Shown in pieces: positions 36,923 to 46,701 of a DNA stretch of 64,000 nt (position 1 is the first letter of the stretch; every line of letters begins with the position of its first letter). The DNA comes from Paenibacillus eucommiae (GTDB lineage: Bacteria; Bacillota; Bacilli; Paenibacillales; NBRC-103111). Location of the stretch: contig NZ_JAGGLB010000038.1 in assembly GCF_017874215.1 (NCBI RefSeq), positions 18,773 through 82,772 on the forward strand. The letters are read 5' to 3'. The notes under the pieces are model-generated. The model made no database searches and was not told the origin of the DNA. It saw nothing but the letters and a program-made list of their open reading frames with translations. A program made the translations under genes and the position numbers.

Positions 36923-38581
36923 TCAGTTGCTAGCATTAAATCTTTGCTGAGCCGCGTTATATACATCGATATATTTTGAAGCCCCTATTCTTTCCGCATT
37001 TTTCAACCAATCCTGCCATTCTTTCTCGCTATATGAATCTGTCAGCACATATTTGGCACTGAACTCTTTGGCTGACTTATCCAGTGAAGAGTAAAGCTCA
37101 GAGATCGTCGCGGATTCCGCATCCGTAATTTTCAAGATGGGATCAGATGCTTCATATTTGTTGCCTTTGTTAATCAAGTCCTGCGCTTCCTGTTCCTTTT
37201 CCGTGTAATTGAAGTACACGCTGCGCTTATCCACATTCAAATACATATTGGGAATCCACAGGCCATAGCGTTCCGTGAGCACATCAATATCCACCAAAGG
37301 CACATCCGTCAACCCCGGATATACAGGCTTGCCGTCCTCACCCCATGTGAAGGTTTCTCCTTCCACACCAATCGTGATCAGTTCAGAACCTGAAGGGCTA
37401 ATCAAGTAATCCAGCAATTTCAGGGCTGCTTCCTTGTTTCCATTATTGGCCACATTAACACCACCAATCGTAATGTCAGGCAAAGTGCGGATATGGCCAG
37501 TGGGGCCAATCGGGTTGCCATAACGCAAATCATACGAAGGATTGGCTGAGCTGACCTGGTTGTAGAACATATCCAGTCTGCCAATCCAGTCAAATGTAAC
37601 AAATGACCGGTCATTGGTTGTCATCTTGGCTGTCCAGGACTCCGGCGTATCCGTGAGGAACTCGGGATCCAATAATCCTTCCTGGTACAGTTTTTTCATA
37701 AAATCAAGCATTTCTTTATACTCCGGCTGAGTCGTGGCCAATTTCCATTTCTGATTCGCCTCATCGTAAACGGCTGGATAATAAGGCTCTCCCGTTCCTC
37801 CTATCCCCCAACCATAAGCCCAGTCAGAGAAAATAACTTCTTTGGTTTTGGATGCATACGGATAAGAATCAGGGTAAGCTGCTTTTAACTTCTTAAGCGC
37901 CTGGTAAAACTCCTCCGTATTTTCCCATGGCTTGATATTATGCTGATCGAATAAATCCTTTCTGTACATAAACCCGTGGTTCACATCGCGATTAACGCCA
38001 TAAACAGGCCAGGAGTACAAGTTATTGCTGTCATCTGTAAACGATTTCATAACCCAGCTGTTTTCTTCTATATACTTCTTGCTGAAATTAGGCAATTGAT
38101 CTGCATACTCATTGATGGCTGCCAATGCTTTCTGTCTGCCTAACTTATTCGCTTCTGATAGCGTCAGAGAACTGATAATATCCGGCAGCTTGCCTGAAGC
38201 CAGTATAACCTTCAGCTTATCCTGATAAGTAGAGAACGGGTAGCCTTGCAAGACCAGCTTGATGCCTGTGCGCTTTTCAATTTCTTTTACGATCATTCTG
38301 TCATTCACATTGGCATCTTCACTCGATACCATCCAGGTGATCGTAGTCGGCTTGTCAACCAGAGGCAGCTTCAATCCGCCGGTATCCCCGTATTGTGCAG
38401 CATCGCCCTGCTGCCCGTCTGCTGCTTTACCTGTGCTTCCGTCCGTTACTGCCGGGCTATTCGTATTTCCTGCTCCCTCCCCCTGATCACCACTGTTTTT
38501 GTTCGAAGAACAACCGGCCAAGAGCATGATGGCCAGCAAGCACAACCACAGCCCTTTCCATCTCGTCTTTCTTTTCAACAT
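36923..38581 (-). CDS. Extracellular sugar-binding lipoprotein (LplA type)
   Basis: 552 residues; lipobox MLLAGC after an N-terminal KRKTRWKGLWLCLLAI signal, a Gly/Asp/Asn-rich linker and a family 1 solute-binding fold with TTITWMVSSEDANVNDRM and the YtcQ-like QPEYKEMLDFMKKLYQEGLLDPEF segment. The start at 38581 has GGGAGG 6 nt upstream; the 15-residue upstream extension is rejected. First gene of the operon binding protein-LplB-LplC-AraC-amidohydrolase. A cre-like site lies upstream at 38653-38667. Confidence 0.93.
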   Translation of the reverse strand: MLKRKTRWKGLWLCLLAIMLLAGCSSNKNSGDQGEGAGNTNSPAVTDGSTGKAADGQQGDAAQYGDTGGLKLPLVDKPTTITWMVSSEDANVNDRMIVKEIEKRTGIKLVLQGYPFSTYQDKLKVILASGKLPDIISSLTLSEANKLGRQKALAAINEYADQLPNFSKKYIEENSWVMKSFTDDSNNLYSWPVYGVNRDVNHGFMYRKDLFDQHNIKPWENTEEFYQALKKLKAAYPDSYPYASKTKEVIFSDWAYGWGIGGTGEPYYPAVYDEANQKWKLATTQPEYKEMLDFMKKLYQEGLLDPEFLTDTPESWTAKMTTNDRSFVTFDWIGRLDMFYNQVSSANPSYDLRYGNPIGPTGHIRTLPDITIGGVNVANNGNKEAALKLLDYLISPSGSELITIGVEGETFTWGEDGKPVYPGLTDVPLVDIDVLTERYGLWIPNMYLNVDKRSVYFNYTEKEQEAQDLINKGNKYEASDPILKITDAESATISELYSSLDKSAKEFSAKYVLTDSYSEKEWQDWLKNAERIGASKYIDVYNAAQQRFNASN

Positions 38582-38652
38582 GTTCGTTCTTCCTCCCCAA
38601 TAGGATTGTTGTCTTACGGATATCATACTACACAGCGCCTTTTACCCTGTAT

Positions 38653-38667
38653 ATAAAACGTTTTCAT
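38653..38667. promoter_or_regulatory. Candidate CcpA cre site
   Basis: ATGAAAACGTTTTAT (minus strand) differs from the cre consensus WTGNAANCGNWNNCW at one position (A in place of the final C). It lies about 75 bp upstream of the binding-protein start, so catabolite repression of this operon is plausible. Confidence 0.4.
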
Positions 38668-38790
38668 TTGATTCGTGATTATCCCTAAGATCCGCCCAGA
38701 AACTGCTAAAAACCTTGATCTGGCACGACTTTTTTCGATGTGGAAAATGCTGAACAGGTGGAAATCGCTAAATCCGGGGAGATAAGAAAT

Positions 38791-39115
38791 TCGCCTTGCG
38801 GCGTCCTTTGATGTGTGTTCATGGCGTTGGTGCATGACGGAGGGAATGGCTGTGGGCTCCAGCCGCTGTTAAAGATTTGTTCCCTTGAACGGAAAGGATG
38901 AGGGGTAGGAACAAATCTTTAAAGGCGGACGCTACCGCTCTTCCTCCCACAGCCATTCCCTCTCCTAGCTACAATCGCACGAATCACTCGAACACCAAGC
39001 TCAAACGGACAGCCAGCAAGGGTTTTTCTCTGGATGGAAGGAGATTTCCCCGCGGGCCAAGCCGCTGGGACTGAAGATCAGCCCCGCCAACAGACACAAC
39101 CGAGAGGAACTGTGT
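38791..39115. repeat. Hairpin-module intergenic repeat, copy D
   Basis: The clearest copy of the hairpin module. A perfect 17-bp inverted repeat GAGGGAATGGCTGTGGG (38840-38856 versus 38946-38962) encloses a second perfect 15-bp one, TTAAAGATTTGTTCC (38869-38883 versus 38908-38922). The 3' half (38990-39110: CACCAAGCTCAAACGGACAG, then GATTTCCCCGCGGGCCAAGC) matches copy B almost base for base. The palindrome module is absent here. Confidence 0.9.
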
Positions 39116-39121
39116 ATTCGG

Positions 39122-39176
39122 GAATTTTTCACTCCAGGCTTCACCCAGAAAACTTATACTTTTTGGCACAAAAAAA
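39122..39176. repeat. Short repeat similar to 4646-4699
   Basis: Both sites read TTTTCACTCCAG or TTTTCCACTCCAG, then CTTCACCCAGAAAACTTATA versus CATCCCCAAAACGTATA, then TTTTTGGCACAAAAAAA versus TTTTCTGGAACAAAAAAA. Both end at an A-run that forms a minus-strand terminator. Confidence 0.6.
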
Positions 39177-39186
39177 GCCAAGGCTA
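39170..39186 (-). terminator. Weak terminator downstream of heparinase gene
   Basis: On the minus strand, AGCCTTGGCT followed by TTTTTTT. Short stem, 130 bp past the stop. Confidence 0.4.
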
Positions 39187-39317
39187 TTTCACCCTGACTC
39201 TAGATTTCTTGACAGCCAAATCGCACAGAGTTAAAAATGGAGCTCATTTCGGCGGAGGGTCGGCTGCTTCGGGAAATGCTCTTCTTGTGCTCTTCACCTT
39301 AAAACTTAAAGCAATGT

Positions 39318-42300
39318 TTATTGACGAATAGGAAGATCCGTCCGAACCGCATTGGAAACACGCACTTCGTCCATATATCCTTCCAAAATATTGCCTCCGC
39401 CCCAGCCCATAGAATCCCTTCCGAGAGCAAGCCAATTACTGTCCTTCCGGATACTATACGTATTCAGTCCAGACAAGGTACTGGAAGCTTTAAGTCTTCC
39501 ATCCACGTACAAATTAAGAGTTTTCATAGCTGACGAATACGTCATAGCCAGATGATGCCATACCCCTCCTGTCAACGGTTCATGCGAGACCGCCGTTCTG
39601 AAGCTTCCATCGACATAGACCATAGCAATCGGGTATCCGTTGCCGTCTCCTGCCTTTAACCCGTAGGCTAAACCCTTCTGCAGCAAATATCCCGAGCAAG
39701 GGTTGGTATCGCACTTCACCCAGCCTTCCACGGTCAGATCCTCCGTGATGTCCAGGCTATCGCTGTCCTCAATCCGAATATAGCCGCTTCCCCCAGAGGT
39801 CGATATCGCATTGCCAAACCGGCTGCTCGACCAATTCGTGCTTCCGTTTACCGTGCCCGTATTGCCAGCAGCAGATGCATCCCCGGCGGCAGTCCCCTGT
39901 CCTTCATTCACATGAAGCAGCAGTACGGTATTGCTGTCCGCCGCGTAAGGCTTATTCAGCGAGAATTCCGCTCTTGTCGTATTGGAAACACGCACTTCGT
40001 CGATATATCCTTCCAAAACATTGCCTCCGCCCCAGCCCATTGAATCCCTTCCGAGAGCAAGCCAATTACTGTCCTTCCGGATACTATACGTATTCAGTCC
40101 AGACAAAGTACTGGAAGCTTTAAGTTTTCCATCCACGTACAGATGAAGAGTTTTCATAACCGAGGAATACGTCATAGCCAGATGATGCCATACCCCTCCT
40201 GTCAACGGCTCGTTCGAGACTGCCGTTCTGAAGCCTCCATCGACATAGACCATTGCGATGGGATATCCGTTGCCGTCCCCTGCCTTTAAGCCGTAGGCCA
40301 ATCCCTTCTGCAGCAAATATCCCGAGCAAGGGTTGGTATCGCATTTCACCCAGCCTTCCACGGTCAGATCCTCCGTAATATCCAGGCTATCGCTGTCCTC
40401 AATCCGAACATAGCCGCTTCCTCCATAAGTTGATATCGCATTGTCAAACCGACTGCTCGACCAATAGGTGCTTCCGTTTACAGTGCCGGCATTGCCCGCC
40501 GCAGATACATCTCCAGCGGCAGTCCCCTGTCCTTCATCCATATGAAGCAGAAGAACTGTACTCGAATCTGAAATATGAGTATAGTGACCAACGATAATAT
40601 AATTTCCTTTCTTTTGATAATCGATGATTTGCCCATTAACTTTTACACTTGTGACCGCAGGGGCATAGATTTGAACACATTCCGTGTTTGGCAAATCCAA
40701 GGTAGTATCGATTTCCAGCACTGTGCCTTCATAAGCAGCTGTCAGTCTGCTGGCGGCATGAGGAGAAAGAACAGTTATCAATTCGTCCTCTCCAGTCCCT
40801 GCCGCAGTATCTTTGAGCTTATAGCCGTTCATAATGGACATGCTTACCCTATTTCCAGCGATATCTTTCCGAATCATCGAAACCTCTGCATCTGTTAAAT
40901 AGCCGCTGACTAGCTTGTTTCCTGTACCCGGCTCACTGATCACAATCAAGTCTGTCCCTTCATTCCTAGTGATCGATAGTGCTGAACTTTGCATCGGAGA
41001 TGCGGGAGCCCCGTTTATCGTGACCGTCTGTCTGGCAACCGTAATATCCGGATTTTCTCCTGCCTTGATAGGATACATCACAAAGTCCATATATGCAGGC
41101 AGATTAGCTGCTTGCTTGACATATTTGACTTGTGGCGCTGCTTGTTTGTTCGCATAGTAAGGGCTATACCAGCCTCCAATCTGCGGGAAGACCCGAACCT
41201 TGCTGCTAATGCGTATCTCATCAACAGCTCCCGTCAGGCTGTTCCCGTAATAATCCGTACCGATTCGCAAATCGTACGTGCTGCTGCCGATCGCATAGGT
41301 GCTTAAACCCTTAGGCAGGACAATCGTTCTTTTAAGCTCGCCATTTACATACATTCTTAGCTGCTTCGTGTAGGAAGAATATGTCATAGCCATATGATAC
41401 CACTCGTTAGGAATAACAGACTGATAGGCCTGTATGGTTCTCAACTGCCCGTCTACATATACCCAGCCTGTTGGAAGACCCGATACGTCCACAACCGCCA
41501 AGCCATAAGCATTACGCTTATTGATGCCATACCCGAGCTGCTTGGTGCCATCCCACTGAAACCAGCCTTCAATTGTAATTTCATCTGTAATATCCAGGCT
41601 GTTATTGTCTGGAATGCTCAAATAACTGGAACCGCTTACTTTCAAAGCGGAATTAAATTTCCCGGATATCCAGGTTGGCGTCCCGGTTATTGCACCACTC
41701 ATTCCATTGGACGAGGTGTCTTGAACAACAGCCCCCGCACCTTCATCCAAATGAAGCAAGAGCCGGGTGTCGGCATCATTGGCATTAGCTGCTTCTGGCG
41801 GCAGTGATTCCTGTCCCTCTGTATAACTCGCCTCTAATCCGGAAGGATCCACGGGTATAACCCTCAGATTGGCTTCCGATATGTTATTCGTTTCGGTGAC
41901 CTTCGTAATGGGATCGATCGTGAGCGGCATGGGTTGGAACTGGAAACTGTTTTGAAGCTTATGAACCCCAGTTCCTGTAATGCGATCTCGAAGAATCCAA
42001 TAATCAGGCTTTGCGAAAAAAATCTCCCGTTTCTGATTCGCGCTGGTATCCTTGCCGGGACCATATCCTGCAGTATATTCACCACTGACATAATCGAACG
42101 CCTTGCCGCTCTCCCAAACCGTATCCGTTACGGGAGCGGTGACGGAGAAGGGTCCGGCGGAGTTGCGATTTTGGGGCAAATCATCTACTAGCAAGGTATT
42201 ATGGGATTCCGTAGATGCAAAGTACTGCGTCCATTTATTTCCGTCATATGAATAAAGACCTGGATCTGATATGAAATTTTTCCCATAGGCTGATAAGTCG

Positions 42301-44780
42301 AAGGATAGCTTATCTTCGTGGTAATGGGATACCCCTAGCGGCCCCGCATCCATAGCCAAGTACAGCGCATTGGAATCCCATCCGCTTCGCATCGCATATT
42401 GACCCGCGTAAGGAAAGCCATATGAAGTATGTGCGGGAGCCGTTCCTTCATTACCTTTAGTTGCTACATATTTCATATCTTCCCTATCAAACAAGGCCGA
42501 GCCTTCCAACAGCCTTTCACGAAGCATTGTGATATTGCTGTCATTGATTAATGGCGCCGTTCCATCCGGTTTTGCTATATACATCAGATATTGGTACATG
42601 TATTCAAGACGCTTTTTATATGCCGGAGACAGATCGTTCCAGTTGTTAAGCTGCTCCAAATTGTAGGGAACCAAGAAACCGTTGGATATGGTTGCCACCT
42701 GGTACAGAGTAGACAGTTCAATTTCGGTTCCGTCCGGATACACAAGGCTTTTGATCAGATCCGTTAGCGAGGCCAGGGTTAGACTCTTCCAGCCGGCAGA
42801 TGCCTGAAACTCGGGAAATAATGCTGCAAATTGATACAAAGCGATCATTTGTGCGATGGCTCCGTTATCGCCTGTCTGATGACGGGTGCTTAAGTCGCCC
42901 GCATGCTCATACATCGATTTCATTAAGGCTGTGAACTTATTGGGCGTCAAGGCCTGAGAGTCTCTTATACTGTGCAGCTGCCAAATCCAATTCTGCAAAC
43001 GAATCCCTTCTGTCAACGACTGCCAGCCTGGATGGACCACAGCACTAATAGGCGATTCGCTAGCATATTTAGCCTCACTGGCGTACTCATACTCACGATA
43101 CTGATTGTCCTTATACCAATCCAGCATCAAAGCAAGCATTTCCTCGGCATAGTCCTCATTTCCCGTATTCCAATAAGCATCAGCAAGCATACCATGGTAC
43201 AAGGACAGTCCTCCAAGCCCAAAGCTGTCCTTCACACTGTTAGAAATGATAATACCATCGACTGCTCCCTTAAATATGCTCCCCATTGCGGTCGCATTTC
43301 TCCCAATGACAAGCTCATTCGTGCTTGCATGGATTTGGTAGGTGCCAAGACCTGATGGCAGCACATAAGTTTGATTCAGCTTTCCGTTCACATACAGCTT
43401 AATCTCCTTGGCCGAAGCTGAGTATGTCATAGCCAGATGATGCCAAACGCCGCTGGTCAGCTGTTGATCGGATACGGCTTGACGCCATTGACCGTCTACG
43501 AAAACACGTGCAGCCGGGTAACCGTCTGCATTGACAACACTAAGTGCATAGGCATTATCTTTATGAATGCCATAACTGTCATAGGAATCTCCGTTCCATT
43601 TGAACCAGCCTTCCAGGCTGATTTGTTCCGTAAGCGAGAGACTTGGACTGTTCGCTACAGTTACGTAGGTTAAATGGCTTACGTTCAAGCCATAATCAAA
43701 TTTTCCATTGGTCCATTCAGGTGTGCCTTGGATAGTGCCATGGTTCGCATATCCTGACAGGTCCCCTGCTATGTTTCCGGTATTTTTATCGAAATTTAAG
43801 ATTAGGCTTGTCGCTGCTGCCGGTTTAGAAACGGGAAAATAATTTTTTATAGCCAGCGTAGAACTCGAACCATCTGGTGCAAAAGCTGGCCAGTTCACAT
43901 CTGTTCCCAGGGAATAGCGTTCTCCGTCTCGTTGGGTTAAGTAGTGGTCCAAAGTCAGATCAGCCAAATAAGTTTCATAGTAGGGATCAGCTGGGGGCCT
44001 GTTCCCATTCCTGCCCCCTATTTGAAGCGGGGCTGTTCTAGCCTTGTAATAATCAAGAAAAGCAGATTTGGCCAGCTCCATATTATTGTCCTGCACCGCC
44101 GCTTTAACGGCGGAAAGTCCCGGAGCATCCAAATTTAAAAGATTAAAAAACGTATGGTCTGCCATATAGGAATGAAGATCCTCGAAGCTTGGATTTTGAA
44201 CCCGATTGATCGCTGCAGGACCTGCGGCAGCTACGGAAATCTCATCGAACCAAACCGTTCCTTGATCCGTTTCCGACACCAATTCCAGGAGTAATTTAGA
44301 GGTATTCACAGGAACGGTCAACGTAGCGCTTAATTGCTGCCAATCATGATCGCCGGGTGAGCCAACAATAGTTTCTTGAGCAAGACTATAGCTTGGGTTG
44401 GGTGATCCCCAACGGGTTAAGTACATCACCTTGATTTTGGGACTGCCTGTATATCCATTTGCCGTTTTGTACCAAGCCTTCAAATAAAGCGTTTGGGTCG
44501 CAGCAGACGGGGTCCATGGTTTATCCAATACCACATAGGTTCCTGTTGAAGCATGACCCGTCATTTTATTTGATCTTGTTCCTGTACCATACATTACCGT
44601 CTCATCCAGCTCATTTGTACCGCCATTTACATTCAGAAACCATTTGTCAGGAATATTCGTCCACGTCTCGGGACTCGGAACCCAGGCAAACACATGACTG
44701 GCCATAAGCAGCCCCAATACACCTGGAATAGATACGAAAATGAATAAGATTATGTTTCTTTTTACAGCATTCATCTTCAA
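39318..44780 (-). CDS. Secreted heparinase II/III-family polysaccharide lyase with LamG domains
   Basis: 1820 residues, signal peptide ending SHVFA. A carbohydrate-binding-like sandwich (about 35-190) precedes an (alpha/alpha) barrel region, which a LamG domain interrupts at about 325-520. The lyase part continues with alpha-barrel repeats and the heparinase II/III core SHYHEDKLSFDLSAYGKNFI with DPGLYSYDG and ESHNTLLVDDLPQN (about 850-900). Three more LamG domains follow (about 1050-1230, 1415-1600, 1625-1810); the last two are near-identical. It probably cleaves a uronic-acid polysaccharide outside the cell, feeding the transporter encoded upstream in the same operon. The TTG start has GGGGAGG 8 nt upstream. 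Confidence 0.87.
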   Translation of the reverse strand: MKMNAVKRNIILFIFVSIPGVLGLLMASHVFAWVPSPETWTNIPDKWFLNVNGGTNELDETVMYGTGTRSNKMTGHASTGTYVVLDKPWTPSAATQTLYLKAWYKTANGYTGSPKIKVMYLTRWGSPNPSYSLAQETIVGSPGDHDWQQLSATLTVPVNTSKLLLELVSETDQGTVWFDEISVAAAGPAAINRVQNPSFEDLHSYMADHTFFNLLNLDAPGLSAVKAAVQDNNMELAKSAFLDYYKARTAPLQIGGRNGNRPPADPYYETYLADLTLDHYLTQRDGERYSLGTDVNWPAFAPDGSSSTLAIKNYFPVSKPAAATSLILNFDKNTGNIAGDLSGYANHGTIQGTPEWTNGKFDYGLNVSHLTYVTVANSPSLSLTEQISLEGWFKWNGDSYDSYGIHKDNAYALSVVNADGYPAARVFVDGQWRQAVSDQQLTSGVWHHLAMTYSASAKEIKLYVNGKLNQTYVLPSGLGTYQIHASTNELVIGRNATAMGSIFKGAVDGIIISNSVKDSFGLGGLSLYHGMLADAYWNTGNEDYAEEMLALMLDWYKDNQYREYEYASEAKYASESPISAVVHPGWQSLTEGIRLQNWIWQLHSIRDSQALTPNKFTALMKSMYEHAGDLSTRHQTGDNGAIAQMIALYQFAALFPEFQASAGWKSLTLASLTDLIKSLVYPDGTEIELSTLYQVATISNGFLVPYNLEQLNNWNDLSPAYKKRLEYMYQYLMYIAKPDGTAPLINDSNITMLRERLLEGSALFDREDMKYVATKGNEGTAPAHTSYGFPYAGQYAMRSGWDSNALYLAMDAGPLGVSHYHEDKLSFDLSAYGKNFISDPGLYSYDGNKWTQYFASTESHNTLLVDDLPQNRNSAGPFSVTAPVTDTVWESGKAFDYVSGEYTAGYGPGKDTSANQKREIFFAKPDYWILRDRITGTGVHKLQNSFQFQPMPLTIDPITKVTETNNISEANLRVIPVDPSGLEASYTEGQESLPPEAANANDADTRLLLHLDEGAGAVVQDTSSNGMSGAITGTPTWISGKFNSALKVSGSSYLSIPDNNSLDITDEITIEGWFQWDGTKQLGYGINKRNAYGLAVVDVSGLPTGWVYVDGQLRTIQAYQSVIPNEWYHMAMTYSSYTKQLRMYVNGELKRTIVLPKGLSTYAIGSSTYDLRIGTDYYGNSLTGAVDEIRISSKVRVFPQIGGWYSPYYANKQAAPQVKYVKQAANLPAYMDFVMYPIKAGENPDITVARQTVTINGAPASPMQSSALSITRNEGTDLIVISEPGTGNKLVSGYLTDAEVSMIRKDIAGNRVSMSIMNGYKLKDTAAGTGEDELITVLSPHAASRLTAAYEGTVLEIDTTLDLPNTECVQIYAPAVTSVKVNGQIIDYQKKGNYIIVGHYTHISDSSTVLLLHMDEGQGTAAGDVSAAGNAGTVNGSTYWSSSRFDNAISTYGGSGYVRIEDSDSLDITEDLTVEGWVKCDTNPCSGYLLQKGLAYGLKAGDGNGYPIAMVYVDGGFRTAVSNEPLTGGVWHHLAMTYSSVMKTLHLYVDGKLKASSTLSGLNTYSIRKDSNWLALGRDSMGWGGGNVLEGYIDEVRVSNTTRAEFSLNKPYAADSNTVLLLHVNEGQGTAAGDASAAGNTGTVNGSTNWSSSRFGNAISTSGGSGYIRIEDSDSLDITEDLTVEGWVKCDTNPCSGYLLQKGLAYGLKAGDGNGYPIAMVYVDGSFRTAVSHEPLTGGVWHHLAMTYSSAMKTLNLYVDGRLKASSTLSGLNTYSIRKDSNWLALGRDSMGWGGGNILEGYMDEVRVSNAVRTDLPIRQ
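39351..40565. repeat. 630-bp in-frame tandem duplication in lyase gene
   Basis: Sequence beginning ATTGGAAACACGCACTTCGT occurs at 39351 and again at 39981 (period exactly 630 bp, 210 codons). It encodes the last two LamG domains, which are almost identical in protein and DNA. Confidence 0.95.
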
Positions 44781-44813
44781 TACAAATACCTCCCCATCAT
44801 CTTTGTGCTCTCA

Positions 44814-45680
44814 CTAGCCTTTAATAGCCCCGACCATAACACCTTTAATGAAATATTTCTGAATAAAAGGAAACACCACCAGCATAGGCAATATCGAAAT
44901 AATGATCGTTGCATATTGCAGACTTACCTGGGCATATTCAGTGGCAGCGATCATTCGCTGTTCCTCCATCAGAGCGCCTGCACTAATAATCATCTCTTTA
45001 AGGACTACCTGCAGAGGGAACAAGGTCTTATCACTTAAATAAATCAACGGCAGGAAATAGCTGTTGTAATGATACATGGCAAAGAAAAGTGCCAGAGCTG
45101 CCATAAGAGGTTTGGAAACCGGTAAAATAATTTTAAATAAAATTCCGTAAACGGAGCAACCGTCGATCATCGCGCTTTCTTCGAGCTCCTTCGGTATTGC
45201 TTGAAAAAAAGTGATCGTCATAATGATGAACACACCATTGATGGCTACCGGCAGAACAAGCGCCCACAGCGAATTATATAATCCCAGCTTAAGTATCAAT
45301 AAATAGTTGGGAATGATCCCCCCATTAAAAATCATCGTAACAACAATAACTTTCATAAAGAGCTTACGTCCGAAAAAATCCTGTTTGGAAAGCGGGTAAG
45401 CGGACAACACCGTCAGCAGCACACCAGAGATGGTGCCTACCAGGGTGTACTTGATGGTGTTCAGAAAAGCAAGGACGATGACATTGTTCGACAACATATA
45501 TTGATACGATTTGAAAGTGATTCCAAGTGGGTACAGGAATACCTTGCCTTGCATGACGTATATTTTTCCACTCAATGAAACAGCAGTCATATACAAGAAA
45601 GGATAAATAATGAGGATACATAGTAACCCCATAAGCGCATAATTGATTACATCAAAAAGGTTCCATCTGACTTTAACCAT
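44814..45680 (-). CDS. Sugar ABC transporter permease (LplC/YtcP type)
   Basis: 288 residues with six membrane helices (YALMGLLCILIIYPFLYMTAV first). The EAA loop is LEESAMIDGCSVYGILFKIILPVSKP and the terminal YFIKGVMVGAIKG marks the YtcP branch. The frame opens at 45698, overlapping the upstream stop by 7 bp, but an ATG at 45680 with GAGGAG 6 nt upstream is the better start. The lyase gene follows after 33 bp in the same operon. Confidence 0.93.
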   Translation of the reverse strand: MVKVRWNLFDVINYALMGLLCILIIYPFLYMTAVSLSGKIYVMQGKVFLYPLGITFKSYQYMLSNNVIVLAFLNTIKYTLVGTISGVLLTVLSAYPLSKQDFFGRKLFMKVIVVTMIFNGGIIPNYLLILKLGLYNSLWALVLPVAINGVFIIMTITFFQAIPKELEESAMIDGCSVYGILFKIILPVSKPLMAALALFFAMYHYNSYFLPLIYLSDKTLFPLQVVLKEMIISAGALMEEQRMIAATEYAQVSLQYATIIISILPMLVVFPFIQKYFIKGVMVGAIKG

Positions 45681-45691
45681 CCTGTTCTCCT

Positions 45692-46609
45692 CTACCAAAT
45701 ACTAACTTTAGATACTTTGTTGCTAATATAATTTACCGTCATTAGAAGCACCAGGGAAACCACAGATTCAAACAAGCCAACCGCAGAAGCAAGGCCATAA
45801 TTAAGCTGCTGAATCCCGACTCTGTACACATAAGTGCCTATAACATCAGATACTCCATAAGTTGCAGGAGTTTGTAAGAGCAGGGCTCGCTCAAACCCAA
45901 TCATAATCAGGTTGCCTGCCGAGATAATCAGCATGACGGCAATCGTCACAGCGATTCCCGGGAGCGTAACATGAATCATCTTCTGGAACCGATTGCAGCC
46001 ATCCATTTCAGCGGCATCAAACAGCTCAGGCGAAATTCCCGCTATAGCCGCTATGAACACAATGGAATTATAGCCTAGGTGCTGCCAATTTAGAGTAAAA
46101 ATATAGATGGGAGCAAACCACTCTGATTTAGCCATAAAATATTGAGGTTCGATGCCGATAAAGCTCAGCAGCTGATTGACAATCCCCCCATCCGGAGAAA
46201 GAAAGCTCCATGTTATGCCGCTTAGCACAACTATAGAAATAAAGAAAGGCAAATAGCTGATCGTTTGCACACCCTTCTTGAATGTACTGCTTCTCAGTTC
46301 ATTCAGCAGCAAGGCAAAAATAATAGCAACCGGATAGGTTAGAACGGAAAGAACGCCTAATACAAGCGTATTTTTTAAAATGACCACAAAATCAGGACTA
46401 TGAAAAAAAGTAATAAAATGCTCAAAATAAATAAGTTTGCTTTTTAAAATGCCTTTCGTAATCTTATAATCTTGAAAAGCCGTTACATTCCATAAAATTG
46501 GGATGATTCTGAACACAATCAAATAAATCAGACAAGGTAAAAATATAATCATAAGATGTCTGTCTTTAACCAGATGTCTCCATTTGCGCACTGCATAACT
46601 CGACTTCAT
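45692..46609 (-). CDS. Sugar ABC transporter permease (LplB type)
   Basis: About 305 residues. Helices begin LMIIFLPCLIYLIVFRIIPIL; the EAA loop is LFDAAEMDGCNRFQKMIHVTLPG; the C-terminus is KVSIW. The start is uncertain: an ATG at 46621 touches the GGAG motif, so the ATG at 46609 is preferred. With 44814-45680 it forms the channel for the binding lipoprotein at 46702-48327. Confidence 0.92.
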   Translation of the reverse strand: MKSSYAVRKWRHLVKDRHLMIIFLPCLIYLIVFRIIPILWNVTAFQDYKITKGILKSKLIYFEHFITFFHSPDFVVILKNTLVLGVLSVLTYPVAIIFALLLNELRSSTFKKGVQTISYLPFFISIVVLSGITWSFLSPDGGIVNQLLSFIGIEPQYFMAKSEWFAPIYIFTLNWQHLGYNSIVFIAAIAGISPELFDAAEMDGCNRFQKMIHVTLPGIAVTIAVMLIISAGNLIMIGFERALLLQTPATYGVSDVIGTYVYRVGIQQLNYGLASAVGLFESVVSLVLLMTVNYISNKVSKVSIW

Positions 46610-46701
46610 GATGTCTTTCATCTCCGTTCAGGTAAGTCCAGCAAGCAGGTCCTTTTGTATTGGAGGGTTCCTGCTTGCCAAGCTGCTCGTTCACCTATCG
46701 C

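Noticed and set aside
39877..40344. Short ORFs antisense or out of frame within the lyase gene
   Set aside because: They lie within the strongly supported 1820-codon frame and repeat with the 630-bp duplication.
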